This document shows positions 21,801 through 47,953 of a DNA stretch of 64,000 bases, piece by piece. Source of the stretch: Rapana venosa. Taxonomy: Eukaryota > Mollusca > Gastropoda > Neogastropoda > Muricidae. Location of the stretch: assembly GCA_028751875.1 (NCBI GenBank), contig CM054134.1:49347738-49411737 (forward strand). The letters run 5' to 3'. The notes beneath the pieces were generated by a model. That model was given only the letters and a program-made list of their open reading frames with translations. It made no database searches and was not told the DNA's origin. The translations under genes were made by a program, and so were the position numbers. Positions within the stretch are counted from its first letter, which is position 1. Every line of letters begins with the position of its first letter.

Positions 21801-22130
21801 ATTTAACAGGCACAGAGCCACTCACAGCCACAGATTAACAGCCACTGGCCACAACTTGTAACAAAATCATACATAAAGAAATAAATATACAAGGACAACA
21901 ACAAAAAACACAACAAAATGAATACATACAAACAAGACCAAAACACACACAAACAAACAAAAAATCTGTAAAAAGGTGGGCAGCAGTGCACAACAGGTAA
22001 TCTCCTCCCTTTAGAGAAGAGAGAGTTTGTACATAGAATACAAAAATAAAATACAACACAATGTAATATTTCTTCAAATATTCATGCAAACTCAACGTCT
22101 TTCAATGTACCACGCATTCTTGAAAATTAT
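18850..22130. other. AT-rich convergent 3' flank, no gene seen
   Basis: 3.3 kb of AT-rich sequence between the actin and nudE 3' ends, holding poly(T) tracts (19685-19718, 20219-20233) and a GT tract (20739-20761). There is no conserved exon or RT motif. It may hold the distal nudE 3' UTR (inference); several TTTATT words (AATAAA on minus) occur, for example near 19970 and 20080. Confidence 0.5.
19285..19465. repeat. Degenerate 17/34-bp tandem repeat
   Basis: Alternating units on GTGACAGAACCACTTAGCGA and GAACCAATCA/GATTAG variants, about 9-10 copies. Confidence 0.75.
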
Positions 22131-22135
22131 TATGT

Positions 22136-22268
22136 AAACACACACACACACACACACACACAACACACTTTGTCATGAACCATGAGACATAGATATTTTC
22201 AAAACAAACACACACACACGCATATTTGTCATGAACCATGACACACACACGTATTTGTCATGAACCAT

Positions 22269-22314
<46 letters not shown>

Positions 22315-22320
22315 ACACAC
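22136..22320. repeat. CA microsatellites and GTCATGAACCATGA repeats
   Basis: Three CA tracts, separated by a repeated TTTGTCATGAACCATGA element (around 22170, 22228 and 22255). Confidence 0.85.
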
Positions 22321-22329
22321 ACAACCCCA

Positions 22330-23579
22330 CACACTCACACACACACACACACACTCACTCACTACACCACTCACTCACTCACTCACTCACTCACTCCCCC
22401 TCACTCACTCACTCACTCACCATCACTCACTCACTCTCACTCACCCTCACACACTCACTCACTCACACTCACTCACTCACTCACTCACTCACTCCATCCA
22501 CTCACTCACTCACTCACTCACTCACTCACTCACTCACTCACTCACTCACTCACTCACCCACTCACTCACTCACTCACCCCACTCACTCACTCACTCACTC
22601 ACTCACCCTCACTCACTCACTCACTCCACTCACTCACTCACTCAAATCACTCACTCCTCACTCACTCCACTCACTCACTCACTCACTCACTCACTCACTA
22701 CAACTCACATCACCTCACTCTCACTCACTCACTCACTCACCACTCACTCCTACACTCACTCACTCACTCACTCACCACTCACTCATCCTCACTCACTCAC
22801 TCACTCACTCACCTCACTCCACTCACTCTCATCCCTCATCACTACTCACTACCCATCACTACTCACCCCTCACTCACTCACTCACTCACTCACTCACTCA
22901 CACCACACTCACTCACTCACATCACTCACTCACTCACTCACTCACTCACATCACTCACTCACTCACTCCTCACTCACTCACTATCACTCACTCACTCCAC
23001 TCACTCACTCACTCACTCACTCACTACCACTCACTCACTCACTCACTCACTACTCACCCTCATCACTCACTCACTCACTCACTCACTCACTCACTCACTC
23101 ACTCACCTCACTCACTCACTCACTTCACTCACTCACTCATCACTCACTCACATCACTCACTCATCACTCACTCACTCACTCACTCACTCACTCACTCACT
23201 CATCACTCATCACTCACTCACTCACTCACTCACTCACTCACTCACTCACTCACTCACTCACTCACTTCACTCACTCACTCACTCACTCACTCATCACTCA
23301 CTCACTCACTCACTCACTCACTCACTCACTCACTCACTCACTCACTCATCACTCACTCACTCACTCACTCAACTCACTCACTCACTCACTCACTCACTCA
23401 CTCACTCACTCACTCACTCACTCACTCACTCACTCACTCACTCACTCACTCACCTCACTCACTCACTCACTCACTCACTCACTCACTCACTCACTCACTC
23501 TCACTCACTCACTCACTCACTCATCACTCACTCATCTCACTCACTCACTCACTCACTCACTCACTCACTCACTCACTCC
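22330..23579. repeat. CACT tetranucleotide array (about 1.25 kb)
   Basis: (ACTC)n with sporadic single-base losses or gains (CATCACTC, CCACTC). Long Ser/Leu/Thr/His frames across it are spurious. On minus the unit reads GAGT, the same tetramer that ends the LINE fragment at 46059-46445. Confidence 0.95.
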
Positions 23580-23588
23580 ACCCCCCCC

Positions 23589-23642
<54 letters not shown>
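23580..23642. repeat. Poly(C) tract, about 60 bp
   Basis: An almost pure C run (G on minus) next to the CACT array. The length is doubtful in any assembly. It could form G-quadruplex or i-motif structures (inference). Confidence 0.9.
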
Positions 23643-23643
<1 letters not shown>

Positions 23644-24245
23644 CGCAAGACAGAGATATTTTCAATCCCAACACATGGTCTCCACACAGTCTGGAGGCTC
23701 GACTGCAGCATGAAACACATCTTTATGATTGCACACAACCTTTCCCTAATGCCACATGATTGTGCATATATATATAATAACACCACATATGCACACGCAT
23801 ACCTGTGCACATCAAAAACAGTTAAACATATGTGTACACACAAATGTGAACACAAACTCCCCTTCTCTCTTTTTTTGTGCAACAGTCATGTACCCTACTT
23901 GATAATGAACTCATTCCTTCCAACAACAAAAAAAGAAAAAAAAGAGGCCAGGACATATATGAGTGAAAATGATTCGACAGTCTTCCAAAGACAGGATAAT
24001 GACCCACTGACCCCAACCTCATCACAAAACCCTTCACACACACACACACACACACACACTTAACAACTGTAGGCACAGAGATAAGCTATACAGCAAGTAC
24101 TAACATAACAACAGCCTTGAATCAGAAGAAGAAAGAAGGAAGAGGGAGAAACAAGGATCGATGCCTCGCAGGCTGACTAGAGGTGGAAGCGTTGCCCAGA
24201 GATGTGCCTCCTGCACTGGAGTATCTTTTTTTCCTTCTGGCTCTC

Positions 24246-39761
<15,516 letters not shown>

Positions 39762-40330
39762 TGTAAATACTGTGCCTTTCAAAATTATAATGTGGCTTTG
39801 TTGCACTCATGCTATAATGGCATTACTTTTCATTAAAAGCAATGACCCTTGGTCAGTCACAAATTCCAGCTTGTTAGATCTTCACAAAAATATTCTTGGT
39901 TGTACTTGTAGTCTCCAACTTTTCATGCTTTTAGGCTTTGGCACCACAAACGATTCTCTTCCTGAAAATTCATCCTTTTTACAAGAATGTACTTATTACG
40001 TATTTATCTAAACGTTTTCTTCAACGAAATGGATCATCCGATGTTTTCATCATCAGATGCTGGCATCTGTTCAGCTTCCTTCACCTGAGCTTGTTTCACT
40101 AGCCTAGCTACAACAGAAGAGTAGGCCCTACCGCCTCTTTTATCAGTCTAAATTTCCGATTTTCAACACTCTTTTTCTGTGACACTGTGCACTGATCACT
40201 TTCTTTGGTTTTAAATGCCACACTAAGCGCACGAAAACGTCCAAGACATCGAAATATCGTAATTTTCAGGGAAAACCGCACTCCACAGAGATAATTTTTG
40301 TTTTCGGGGTCTTGTATAAACCGGAAGTTG
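39762..40330 (-). promoter_or_regulatory. nudE 5' UTR / promoter region
   Basis: Upstream of the nudE ATG. AACCGGAAGT at 40318-40327 matches the ETS-type site often found at housekeeping promoters. There is no TATA box at a useful distance. The transcription start is inferred to lie near 40150-40300. Confidence 0.4.
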
Positions 40331-40664
40331 TAGGCCTACAATCAAAATAATGGGTCCAACCCAAAAATATGCAAGCCTGTCTCCGATCCATACTAGGCTA
40401 AAGAAATGATTGGGATTTTGGATGTTTTTTCTCAAACAAGCTACCATAGGCCTATGTCTGATTCTTACCCCATGACCAAAGGCACGCTACTCCACAGTGT
40501 GCCTTAGTATATTAATGCATGTTTGGTAATCTTGTCACTGACTGGAAGTATACATGTATACAGAGTGAATAATTAAACACAGTGTATGTTTGTAGGTGGC
40601 TAAACTCTTCTGCAGAATTATGTTCTTTTTATCATGTTCCAAGCACCTTCCAACGACCTCCCTC

Positions 40665-40880
40665 TCCTTGGGATGAGACTATAAACCGAGGTCCCGTGTG
40701 CGAACGATCGCAGAACATCTGGCCCACAGTTAAAACCCGTTCGGCTTTTCAGAAGAGTAGACCATTGTGTGCTGGTGGGTGGGGATGGATGACAAAATTT
40801 ACAAAACTGCACACACACGGGGACAGGTTGCTTTTTTAAAGCACACGAGTGCTTATTCCTTATCCTCAAAATAAAATAAT
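40665..40880 (+). mobile_element. SINE family A copy (+), head missing
   Basis: Begins GGGATGAGACTATAAACCGAG and ends at TTATTCCTTATCCTCAAAATA. Confidence 0.85.
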
Positions 40881-40889
40881 ATCTTTATA

Positions 40890-40904
40890 ATGCACACACA
40901 TACG

Positions 40905-40942
<38 letters not shown>
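40890..40942. repeat. CA/CG microsatellite
   Basis: (CA)n with an embedded CGCGCG core. Confidence 0.9.
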
Positions 40943-40948
<6 letters not shown>

Positions 40949-41224
40949 AGTTTTTAAAAAAATTCTTTGTTTCGAATAACACATGTAGGCCTACATCTAA
41001 TATCACTGAGAGTGAACGGACCTTAGATTGAAGACAACACATTACATAATTTGGGAGCAAAGAATACTCTTCCTTATCAATACATAAACAAATTAGTATA
41101 TCATTTATTTTCATGTGTACCTTGACATTAACTAAGCCCCTAGAGCCAGAAAGAACTGGTAATACAGGCATGCACACAGATACATCCCCCCTCCCCCCCT
41201 CCAGTCTAGTCTCATTTACATTTT

Positions 41225-41430
41225 TCTTTCTTCTGCCATCTTCAGATGGACAGCTCTGTCTCTGCTATAAAGATAGCAGCACACTGCAGGTCTTCCAAAT
41301 CACCATAGAACTTCTTGGCTAATGGTATGGACCAATTCTCTTTTGAGGTGCCTAGCGTCGTGGGCAGGACTGCCGCACATGCTGTTGTCTGGTTGCCAAT
41401 CCTGCAAGGGCACTGCAGTTTCATGTACAT
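41225..41430 (-). other. Unknown block, right member of a homologous pair
   Basis: Open on minus for 62 codons, ending KKFYGDLEDLQCAAIFIAET then ELSI and a stop. It is homologous to 41705-41936, sharing the KK-YG-LEDLQ...F..ETELSI pattern and DNA similarity (for example CCAGACAACA). Third-position changes seem frequent compared with protein changes, but I did not compute rates. I do not recognise the family. It could be an exon pair or an old transposon end. Confidence 0.4.
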
Positions 41431-41704
41431 GTTAATCCAATCTCATTTACAGTTTCAAATTATGTCTTTAGTGCATGTATATTTTACGAATTAATCAGCA
41501 TATTTATTCCTATTATATTATCAAGTTAAGGCTTATCCTGGCTCAGCGACCTGTTGCCGAGGATCAACTGAAAACGAATATTGTAAGCCCTAAGCTGAGG
41601 GTTAACCACATCTAATTGTGCCTCCTGTGGTAGGGACAGATAATATACAAAATAAAGCTCCTTTGAGTGTTGAATGTGCTTTGCCACAATTACTGTGATG
41701 TTTT

Positions 41705-41936
41705 CTTTCTTTTGCATTCACCAGATGGACAACTCAGTCTCCATGATAAAGGCAGCAGTATGCTGCAGGTCCTCCAAGTTGCCATAGAGCTTCTTGAAAA
41801 CTGGGGTAGGGTCAGGCAAGGTCCTCTTCCAGCATGCCTCATTTATGGGTAAGACTAAAACGTTATGTTGTGTTGTCTGGCTGCCAGTCTTGCAAGAGAA
41901 CTGCTCTGTTTGATCTATGCAAAATTCCATTAACAT
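41705..41936 (-). other. Unknown block, left member of the homologous pair
   Basis: Open on minus, ending FKKLYGNLEDLQHTAAFIME then TELSIW and a stop. See 41225-41430. Nothing else is recognised in 41940-42330. Confidence 0.4.
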
Positions 41937-42332
41937 AGGGTAATCTAGGTGGTGACTTGTGGCCTGTCCTGAATGTACAGACCTGTTCCTGTTACATCAG
42001 CAGATGGGTCTAAATTGCTGTAGTGACATTGAGACATAATGATATCCTTTTTGTGCAGTTAAAAATAAGAAAAGCACCAAGCACATTATAAAAGTTCTTT
42101 GAGCAATGTCTCGTATAATTACTTTGTGTTGTGAATTGGAGTCTGGTTGTCATCAGACCGACAATGCCCTGACAACAAAAATTATCAGAAAATCATTGTC
42201 AACATTGCAATTTCAGTGTAGCAAGTAGTATTGGTTGAAGTTAAAGTTATAGTGGGAGTATTATTGAGATTCGTCTTGTCATCATAGCTCAAAGCTTTTA
42301 GGGGACAAGTGTGTATTAAGATTAAAAAAAAT

Positions 42333-42676
42333 TCTTTTATATCGAGGATAATGGAATAAGCAGTCATTGGCATTTTTTTTTTACATTCGGTCCCCGTGTG
42401 TATGTGGTTTTGTAAATTCTGTCATCTGTTCCCACCGAACACAATGGCCTACTCTTACACAAAAAGCGGAACAGGATTTAACGTGTGCGCAAGATGTTCT
42501 GCGTGCGTTCGCACACGGGGCCTCGGTTTATAGTCTCATCCGAAGTACTTTTGGGGAGAGTGGAGTCTGTACTGATGTTAACTCCAGGGGAAAATATCCC
42601 CTTGAACGGGAATCGAACCCGGGTCCTCAGATTGCGAGCGCAATGTTCTAACCACTAGGCTATCCCGTACCCCAAT
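42333..42676 (-). mobile_element. SINE family A, full-length reference copy
   Basis: The minus strand starts GGGGTACGGGATAGCCTAGT with A box TAGCCTAGTGG and B box GGGTTCGATTCC, then the A body and a tail ending CGATATAAAAGAATTTTTTT. At about 340 bp it shows the element's structure: tRNA-like head, unrelated body, and A/T-rich 3' end. Confidence 0.92.
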
Positions 42677-42789
42677 GTAGACATCAGTTGTTAGCACACA
42701 CTGTATATCAATTTCCCCATGAGAATTGTTTTGGTTTTAAGAATACCGACATTTTCCTAGAGTAACTCTCTTGTTGCCATTGATTGTTT

Positions 42790-42935
42790 TAGACTAGCAC
42801 TGGTGCACCCAGATCACCTCTCTTGGACAGTGGGAAGGTCTGGTGGGTTCAGATGGGAATCGACCGTGCAATCTTTTGCTTTCTAGACAGATGCATTTAA
42901 TATCCACTATACCACTGATCCACCAATAGTGTAAG
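42790..42935 (-). mobile_element. tRNA-like SINE head, other family
   Basis: The minus strand reads GGTGGATCAGTGGTATAGTGG and GGTCGATTCCCATC, an A/B box pair. A related block on minus lies at 45600-45715. Confidence 0.5.
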
Positions 42936-42999
42936 TGGAATAACACAGTGGTAATGGGCCTAGAGCATCAGACTCATGGTCAGAATTAATTATAATCTG

Positions 43000-43165
43000 A
43001 GGGTGCAGGTTTCAGTGACTACTGACTTGTCCATTTGAGGGGACTTTTCTCCTGGACTTGACACAGGTTTTGACTTCATTCCTCTGCTGTCTAGTCCACT
43101 AGATGAGGCAGTAAACCGAGATCTCTAGTCTGTGTCGGCAAATGCATTCAGAACACTTTGTGCAC
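43000..43165 (+). mobile_element. SINE family A, strongly diverged copy
   Basis: Keeps GATGAGGCAGTAAACCGAG and a GTGTCGGCAAATGCATTCAG pattern in A-body order. Confidence 0.4.
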
Positions 43166-43211
43166 CTTCAAGAATGATGTCTTAACATATGATGATACCA
43201 GTGTGCATGCA

Positions 43212-43940
43212 CTTTAATTAATAATAATAATACTAAATGGAAGTTATATAGCACTATATATTGCAGAGACAAATCAAAGCGCTTGCACTCAACTCATTCT
43301 TACACAGCCATACAACCAGTAACAATTAATAGTTCCAACAAGTCCAAATGTGCACGTACGCACGCACGCACGCACGCACACACACATGTCACACGCCCTG
43401 ACAGGGCGATAGAATCTTGGGTGTTGAAGGCAGGGAAAAGCTATGAGATGAAGCAGAAGAGGAAAATTTTAGGTTTGAAATAAATGAGTCTTGAGACTGG
43501 ATTTTAAAGTGTCATAAGAAGGCTTTTGGCGAAGAGAGAGAGAGAGGGGGAGGTCATTCCAGATGGATGGACCAGAAATAGAGAAAGAGCCACGGCCGAC
43601 TGTGGATTGGTTGAATCTAGGTATTCGTAAGGACAAGGTATCTGCAGCAGAGCAGAGGGAACGAGGAGTGTACAAGTGAAGACATTCACAGAAGTAGGAG
43701 GGTGGTGTTTTGTGGAGACATTTGTAACAGAGGGTACTGATCTTATAGTTTACTCTCTGTGGCACAGGCAGCCAGTGGAGAGATCGCAAGAGAGGGGTGA
43801 TGTGCTCAGATTTTTTTTCTTTCTGATGACTAGTCGAGCTGCAGAGTTTTGAATACGTTGAAGGGAGTGGATTGATGATGCTGGCAGACCAGCCAAAAGA
43901 GAACTGCAATAGTTCAGTCTGTGAAAGAATGTTATCAATA
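43212..43940 (-). mobile_element. LINE family I, 5'-truncated copy
   Basis: The minus strand encodes the ORF2 end: ITPLLRSLHWLPVPQRVNYK, CLHLYTPRSLCSAADTLSLR, SFSISGPSIWNDLP and TLKSSLKTHLFQT then stop. The 3' UTR has a (GT/CG) tract (43354-43385), the GAGTGCAAGCGCTTTGATTTG tail and a final (ATT)n. Confidence 0.88.
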
Positions 43941-44094
43941 CCTTCTACTGGATTCGATGGTTTGCCCCTTCTTCAAAAGCAGGATTTAATACACCTGCAA
44001 GATCGTTGAGGTATGCATTCACTCACATGACCCAAGTTTCAAGTGAAGGCTGGAAGGGGATACATGTCTGCACTAAAAAAACACCCACTTCTCT

Positions 44095-44562
44095 TCTTTT
44101 TCCCCCTCTCATTCCTTAGCTAGAGCTCCAAGCTTCACCAATGGTGAGGTTTTGCACAGTGCAACCTTTTTTGCCCACCATTCAGGTAGCTGTATTCCGA
44201 CTTTGGGGATGATGTCAAAACATGACATCGTCTGCAGGCATTTAAAAAAAAAAAAAAAGCAGCATCTGTTCCTACCAGCATGCAATGGTCTACTCTTCTT
44301 AAAGGCAAAACAGGTGTTAATGTGTGCACGAGATATACTGTGTGTGTTTGCACACAGGGCTTCGGATTTTAGTCTCATCCAAGGGATTTTCACACCCTGG
44401 GGTGGGGGAGGGGATGAGGGGGGGGGGGGGGGGGGGGGGGGGTGTCTGTGTTGATGTGAACTCCAGAGGGAAAATCCCCTTGAACCAGTGCCTTGGTGAT
44501 GGTTTGAACCTGGGCCATCAGATTGTGTGCTCAACACTCTAATCACTAAGCTGTTCAAACCC
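44095..44562 (-). mobile_element. SINE family A, long subfamily copy
   Basis: Extra 3' block (AGAGCTCCAAGCTTCACC) and A body, interrupted by a G-run of about 22 bp (44419-44442). Head at 44520-44560. Confidence 0.75.
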
Positions 44563-44569
44563 CCCCCCC

Positions 44570-45960
44570 CCCTTTGCTAATAGCTGCAGTAAATGGGATT
44601 CTACTCCTGTGGACCTTGGATTATACATAAAGACAGTCTATCCATTCAGGCCCCTTTCATGAAAGACAAATTACATTAAGCACACAAAATAAACGAAAAG
44701 TGATTTTCCCCCCCTGTATTTAGTTTCTAAACTGCGCATTTCTTTTAGTAAAGAGGCGACTGCAGTTCCTGAAATACTTCTTTCCCAAATCTTGGGGTCT
44801 ACCAGTAAAAGTAACAAATGAAGCCACTGAGCTTTGTCCCCACATAGCAAACAAAAACTGAAACCCAAGAACCTTAAAAACAACTCTTTTCTGCATTTTT
44901 CCTTTTTATACTTGTTACTCATACTCTTTGTACAGTGGTGGCAAGCCAATGGGTCTTTGTAAGTGTCAATGACTGCTATAGGCCTTTGTAGAAATGAAGA
45001 GAGGGCTGTCTTGTTTTTTTAATTTCATATACAGTTCTTTCTTTCTCATGAAGATCCCCATTCTTACAGACACACAGGGGTGTGTGTTTGAGTGAATGCA
45101 GTGTATATGTGTTTTGTACATCTAATATGAAGAACAACAGAAAGAGAGAGACATAGAGAAAAAAAAAAAGCAAGCTCACGAAAAAGCCAGCCAAAATACA
45201 GAAAGAAAAACAATATTCAACACAAACAAAGAATTTTATTTCAAAGCTACAAAGCAATCAAAGTCTCCACATACTGGTGAAAACAAACATGCCCTTTCCA
45301 TCTTCATAATCAAATAATAATGTGCGTAAGCATTAGAGGAAAAGAAAGTATCATACTATAAGACGAAAAAAAATTTTAAGCAGAGTTTTAAGTCATTCAA
45401 ATAACAATCAAAGAGCTTAAAAAAATGAACTGATCACACAGACTTACTCCTCACCTCTGCTTCAAAGCCATTTCACCGATTGCATTGAAAAGAGCATGAC
45501 ATAGTAACAACTACATCACAATTGAGTCACAAATTCCAAAATTCAGGTTAAGCAAAAAGCCAGCAGCAAACCAAGTTAAACAGCAAGACCTAGTTCACGC
45601 AAAAACATTTTTGCAAAGAAACGGGAATCAAACCACCACACACGCGAACCCTTGGCTTTCTATGCAGGTGTATTACCTCTAGACCACCAATCCACCTGGT
45701 TCACCAATGTTTCCATCCTGAGCAAAGACTAGAGTTAAGATAGAAGACATGATCACAAATGGACGTCATCTACCAATGATGAAAGTATGCCAAAGTTATG
45801 AAAAGTAGAAAAAGTAGTTTACATTAAAATGGGAAAGGTAGAAGTGGGGGAGAAAAAAACAACCCAAATGAAACACACCCACAAAATACCCAACACCACC
45901 AGAAAAAAAATACAAACAAACAAACAAAATGGAAACAACTTCCTCTCCCTAAATTCAAAA
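44570..45960. other. No gene recognised
   Basis: A C-run at 44559-44572 and AT-rich sequence. 44700-44960 (-) shows weak similarity to degraded LINE ends but I cannot support it. A tRNA-like block lies at 45600-45715. Confidence 0.45.
45600..45715 (-). mobile_element. tRNA-like SINE fragment
   Basis: The minus strand reads GGTGGATTGGTGGTCTAGAGG (A-box part) and GGTTTGATTCCCG (B box), as at 42790-42935. Confidence 0.5.
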
Positions 45961-46045
45961 CATGAACTTACTGGGAATGTATGTGGATGATGAAGTTGAA
46001 GCAGACGGAGAAATTTTCAGCTGTTGTGAAAGATTATACACATCC

Positions 46046-46058
46046 GATTTGCTATGAA
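46046..46058. repeat. Target-site duplication, left
   Basis: GATTTGCTATGAA, repeated at 46446-46458. Confidence 0.9.
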
Positions 46059-46445
46059 GAGATGAAGTGCCTCAGGCGGATCCTGAACATCACCTACAGA
46101 GACCGCAAAACCAATGACTACGTCTGGCAGCAGATCGAGGCACTGGCTGGCAAACAAGAACCATTACTAGATACAGTCAAACGGAGGAAACTGAAGTGGT
46201 TTGGCCACACAACAAGGCATAACAGCCTGTCAAAGACAGTCCTGCAGGGAATGGTGGAAGGAGCAAGGAGGCAGGGACGACCACGCAAAAGCTGGATATC
46301 GAACATCAAGGAGTGGACCGGCCTCACTGTACCAAACCTCCTGAAAACAGCCCAGGACAGAACCATTTGGTGGTCCACTTGCAGCGTCCGTGCGGGTACC
46401 CCAACGGTCGTCCCGACCAAGGGATGAGTGAGTGAGTGAGTGAGT
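46059..46445 (+). mobile_element. RTE-like LINE, short 5'-truncated insertion
   Basis: An intact frame covers only the ORF end: CLRRILNITYRDRKTNDYVW, LKWFGHTTRHNSLSKTVLQG, GRPRKSWISNIKEW, ending PTVVPTKG and TGA, then (GAGT)n. A perfect 13-bp duplication flanks it. The lack of frameshifts and the clean duplication suggest a fairly young insertion. Confidence 0.92.
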
Positions 46446-46458
46446 GATTTGCTATGAA
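46446..46458. repeat. Target-site duplication, right
   Basis: Second copy of GATTTGCTATGAA, following the (GAGT)n tail. Confidence 0.9.
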
Positions 46459-46878
46459 ACAGACAAATGACCTTCACTCAACTTATGTTACAGGAACTTA
46501 TACCAGAAATGTTTCCTTTAAGACATGGATGGTATAGCACCTTTCTTTTGGTCAGTTGGAACAAAACCCTGAATTCTTGTACAGTCAATGAAAATTCCAG
46601 AACAATGCATCCCTGTGCTTTGACTGGCATTAACAATATCCCCTGGGATATAAATATAATCATATTAACAATATTGACGAAAAAGACTTCTCTGCAACTC
46701 AAACAAGAGACCCCAAATAAATATGGCTCCACTTTGATGTATTTAGTTTCAGTGTCAAAGTATAACAACTCCCTTATAAAGATTCTGACGAAAATGAACA
46801 TGAATTAATAATGCCATTTTAAAAATTAAAAATAAATAAATAAATAAACAGCAGTCTATGATAAAGAAATATAACAGC

Positions 46879-46884
46879 TTTATT
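46879..46884 (-). terminator. Candidate poly(A) signal of the Gly/Pro/Tyr-rich gene
   Basis: AATAAA on minus, about 985 nt after the stop codon at 47869. There is no other support. Confidence 0.35.
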
Positions 46885-46889
46885 ATACA

Positions 46890-47868
46890 CAAAAAACACT
46901 GAAAGCCAGGGGAATCATGTTAAGAATTCTTGAAAAAATTTTGTTTTTAATATATATCTTCTTCTAATGAAATAAGACCCAACATGTATTCGTTTTCCAA
47001 GTTTTTCCATTGTTTTTAGACAAGAAACAAGATAAATTCAGCAAACCCTTGAAGAAAAGGGTTTTACAAGAAGAGAATTTAATACATGCCAACATGTATA
47101 GATCTGTGCACAAATGTACCCACACATGCTGTACAATTTGCAAATTTATGCATGATAACATACTTGATGCAACACAAAAACATGTATGCATGCGAACATG
47201 CGTATTTATGCACCGACACATGATGTACAATTTGTAGATGTACACATGATGATGTACATGAGGCAATGAATACACATGCCATGTATCCTTTTAAAAACTA
47301 ATCACATTTAAAGAAAACTATTCACAAAAATACTTCCAATCAGTTGAAAAAGATTAACTAAATTAGCCAGAAAAAAAAGAAAGTTTCTCAACAAGATAAT
47401 ATTTGAAACAGGCATATACCAAACAAAATTTTTATCACACAATTGTTTAAAAAGATCAATTTTTACAGCCACAAAAAGTGCAAATTCTACAATCCCTGAA
47501 GAATCAATTGCAATTTCTGTTTAAAATCTAATCACAGTACAAGCCAAATTTTGCAATACAAATTACAAAGAGGAAAACTGATCAATGAAATTTGAGCTCA
47601 GCTTCCAATTTATATGGATGTGATGTATACTGAAACATTTGATGTATACTGAAACATTTCCCAGTGGATATGAGGTATTCCAAATACAAAGGCAAATGCA
47701 TACAGAGTTGATAGGAAGAAGTGTTACGTTGCTAGAAGTGAAACAGGAAAACTGCAACATTTTCTTTTAGTACAAGTTATACACATAGCAAATGGACTGA
47801 GTCTGTTTATATGCTGTGCTGGGGTCTGGCTGGACTGGATACCTTCTGAAATAGCATCTCTGAAGCGA
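46890..47868 (-). other. Probable 3' UTR of the Gly/Pro/Tyr-rich gene
   Basis: AT-rich, no coding frame. Contains a 19-bp direct duplication (TGATGTATACTGAAACATT around 47621-47658). Confidence 0.35.
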
Positions 47869-47882
47869 CTAATGAGGATGTT
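47869..47882 (-). CDS. Gly/Pro/Tyr-rich gene, last coding exon
   Basis: Acceptor TGTTTCAG|AACATCC. With the phase carried from the previous exon it reads Q-H-P-H then TAG. It is the weakest of the five exons because it is so short. Confidence 0.6.
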
Positions 47883-47918
47883 CTGAAACAGCAACAAACA
47901 TTTACGATCAAGTGTGTG

Positions 47919-47953
<35 letters not shown>

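Noticed and set aside
22260..24063. Open frames of 499 and 598 codons
   Set aside because: Translation of the CACT tetranucleotide array and poly(C). Three frames are open at the same time because the unit has no stop.
42610..42676. tRNA gene on minus
   Set aside because: The A and B boxes are good, but the sequence is the head of a 340-bp SINE present in more than ten copies.
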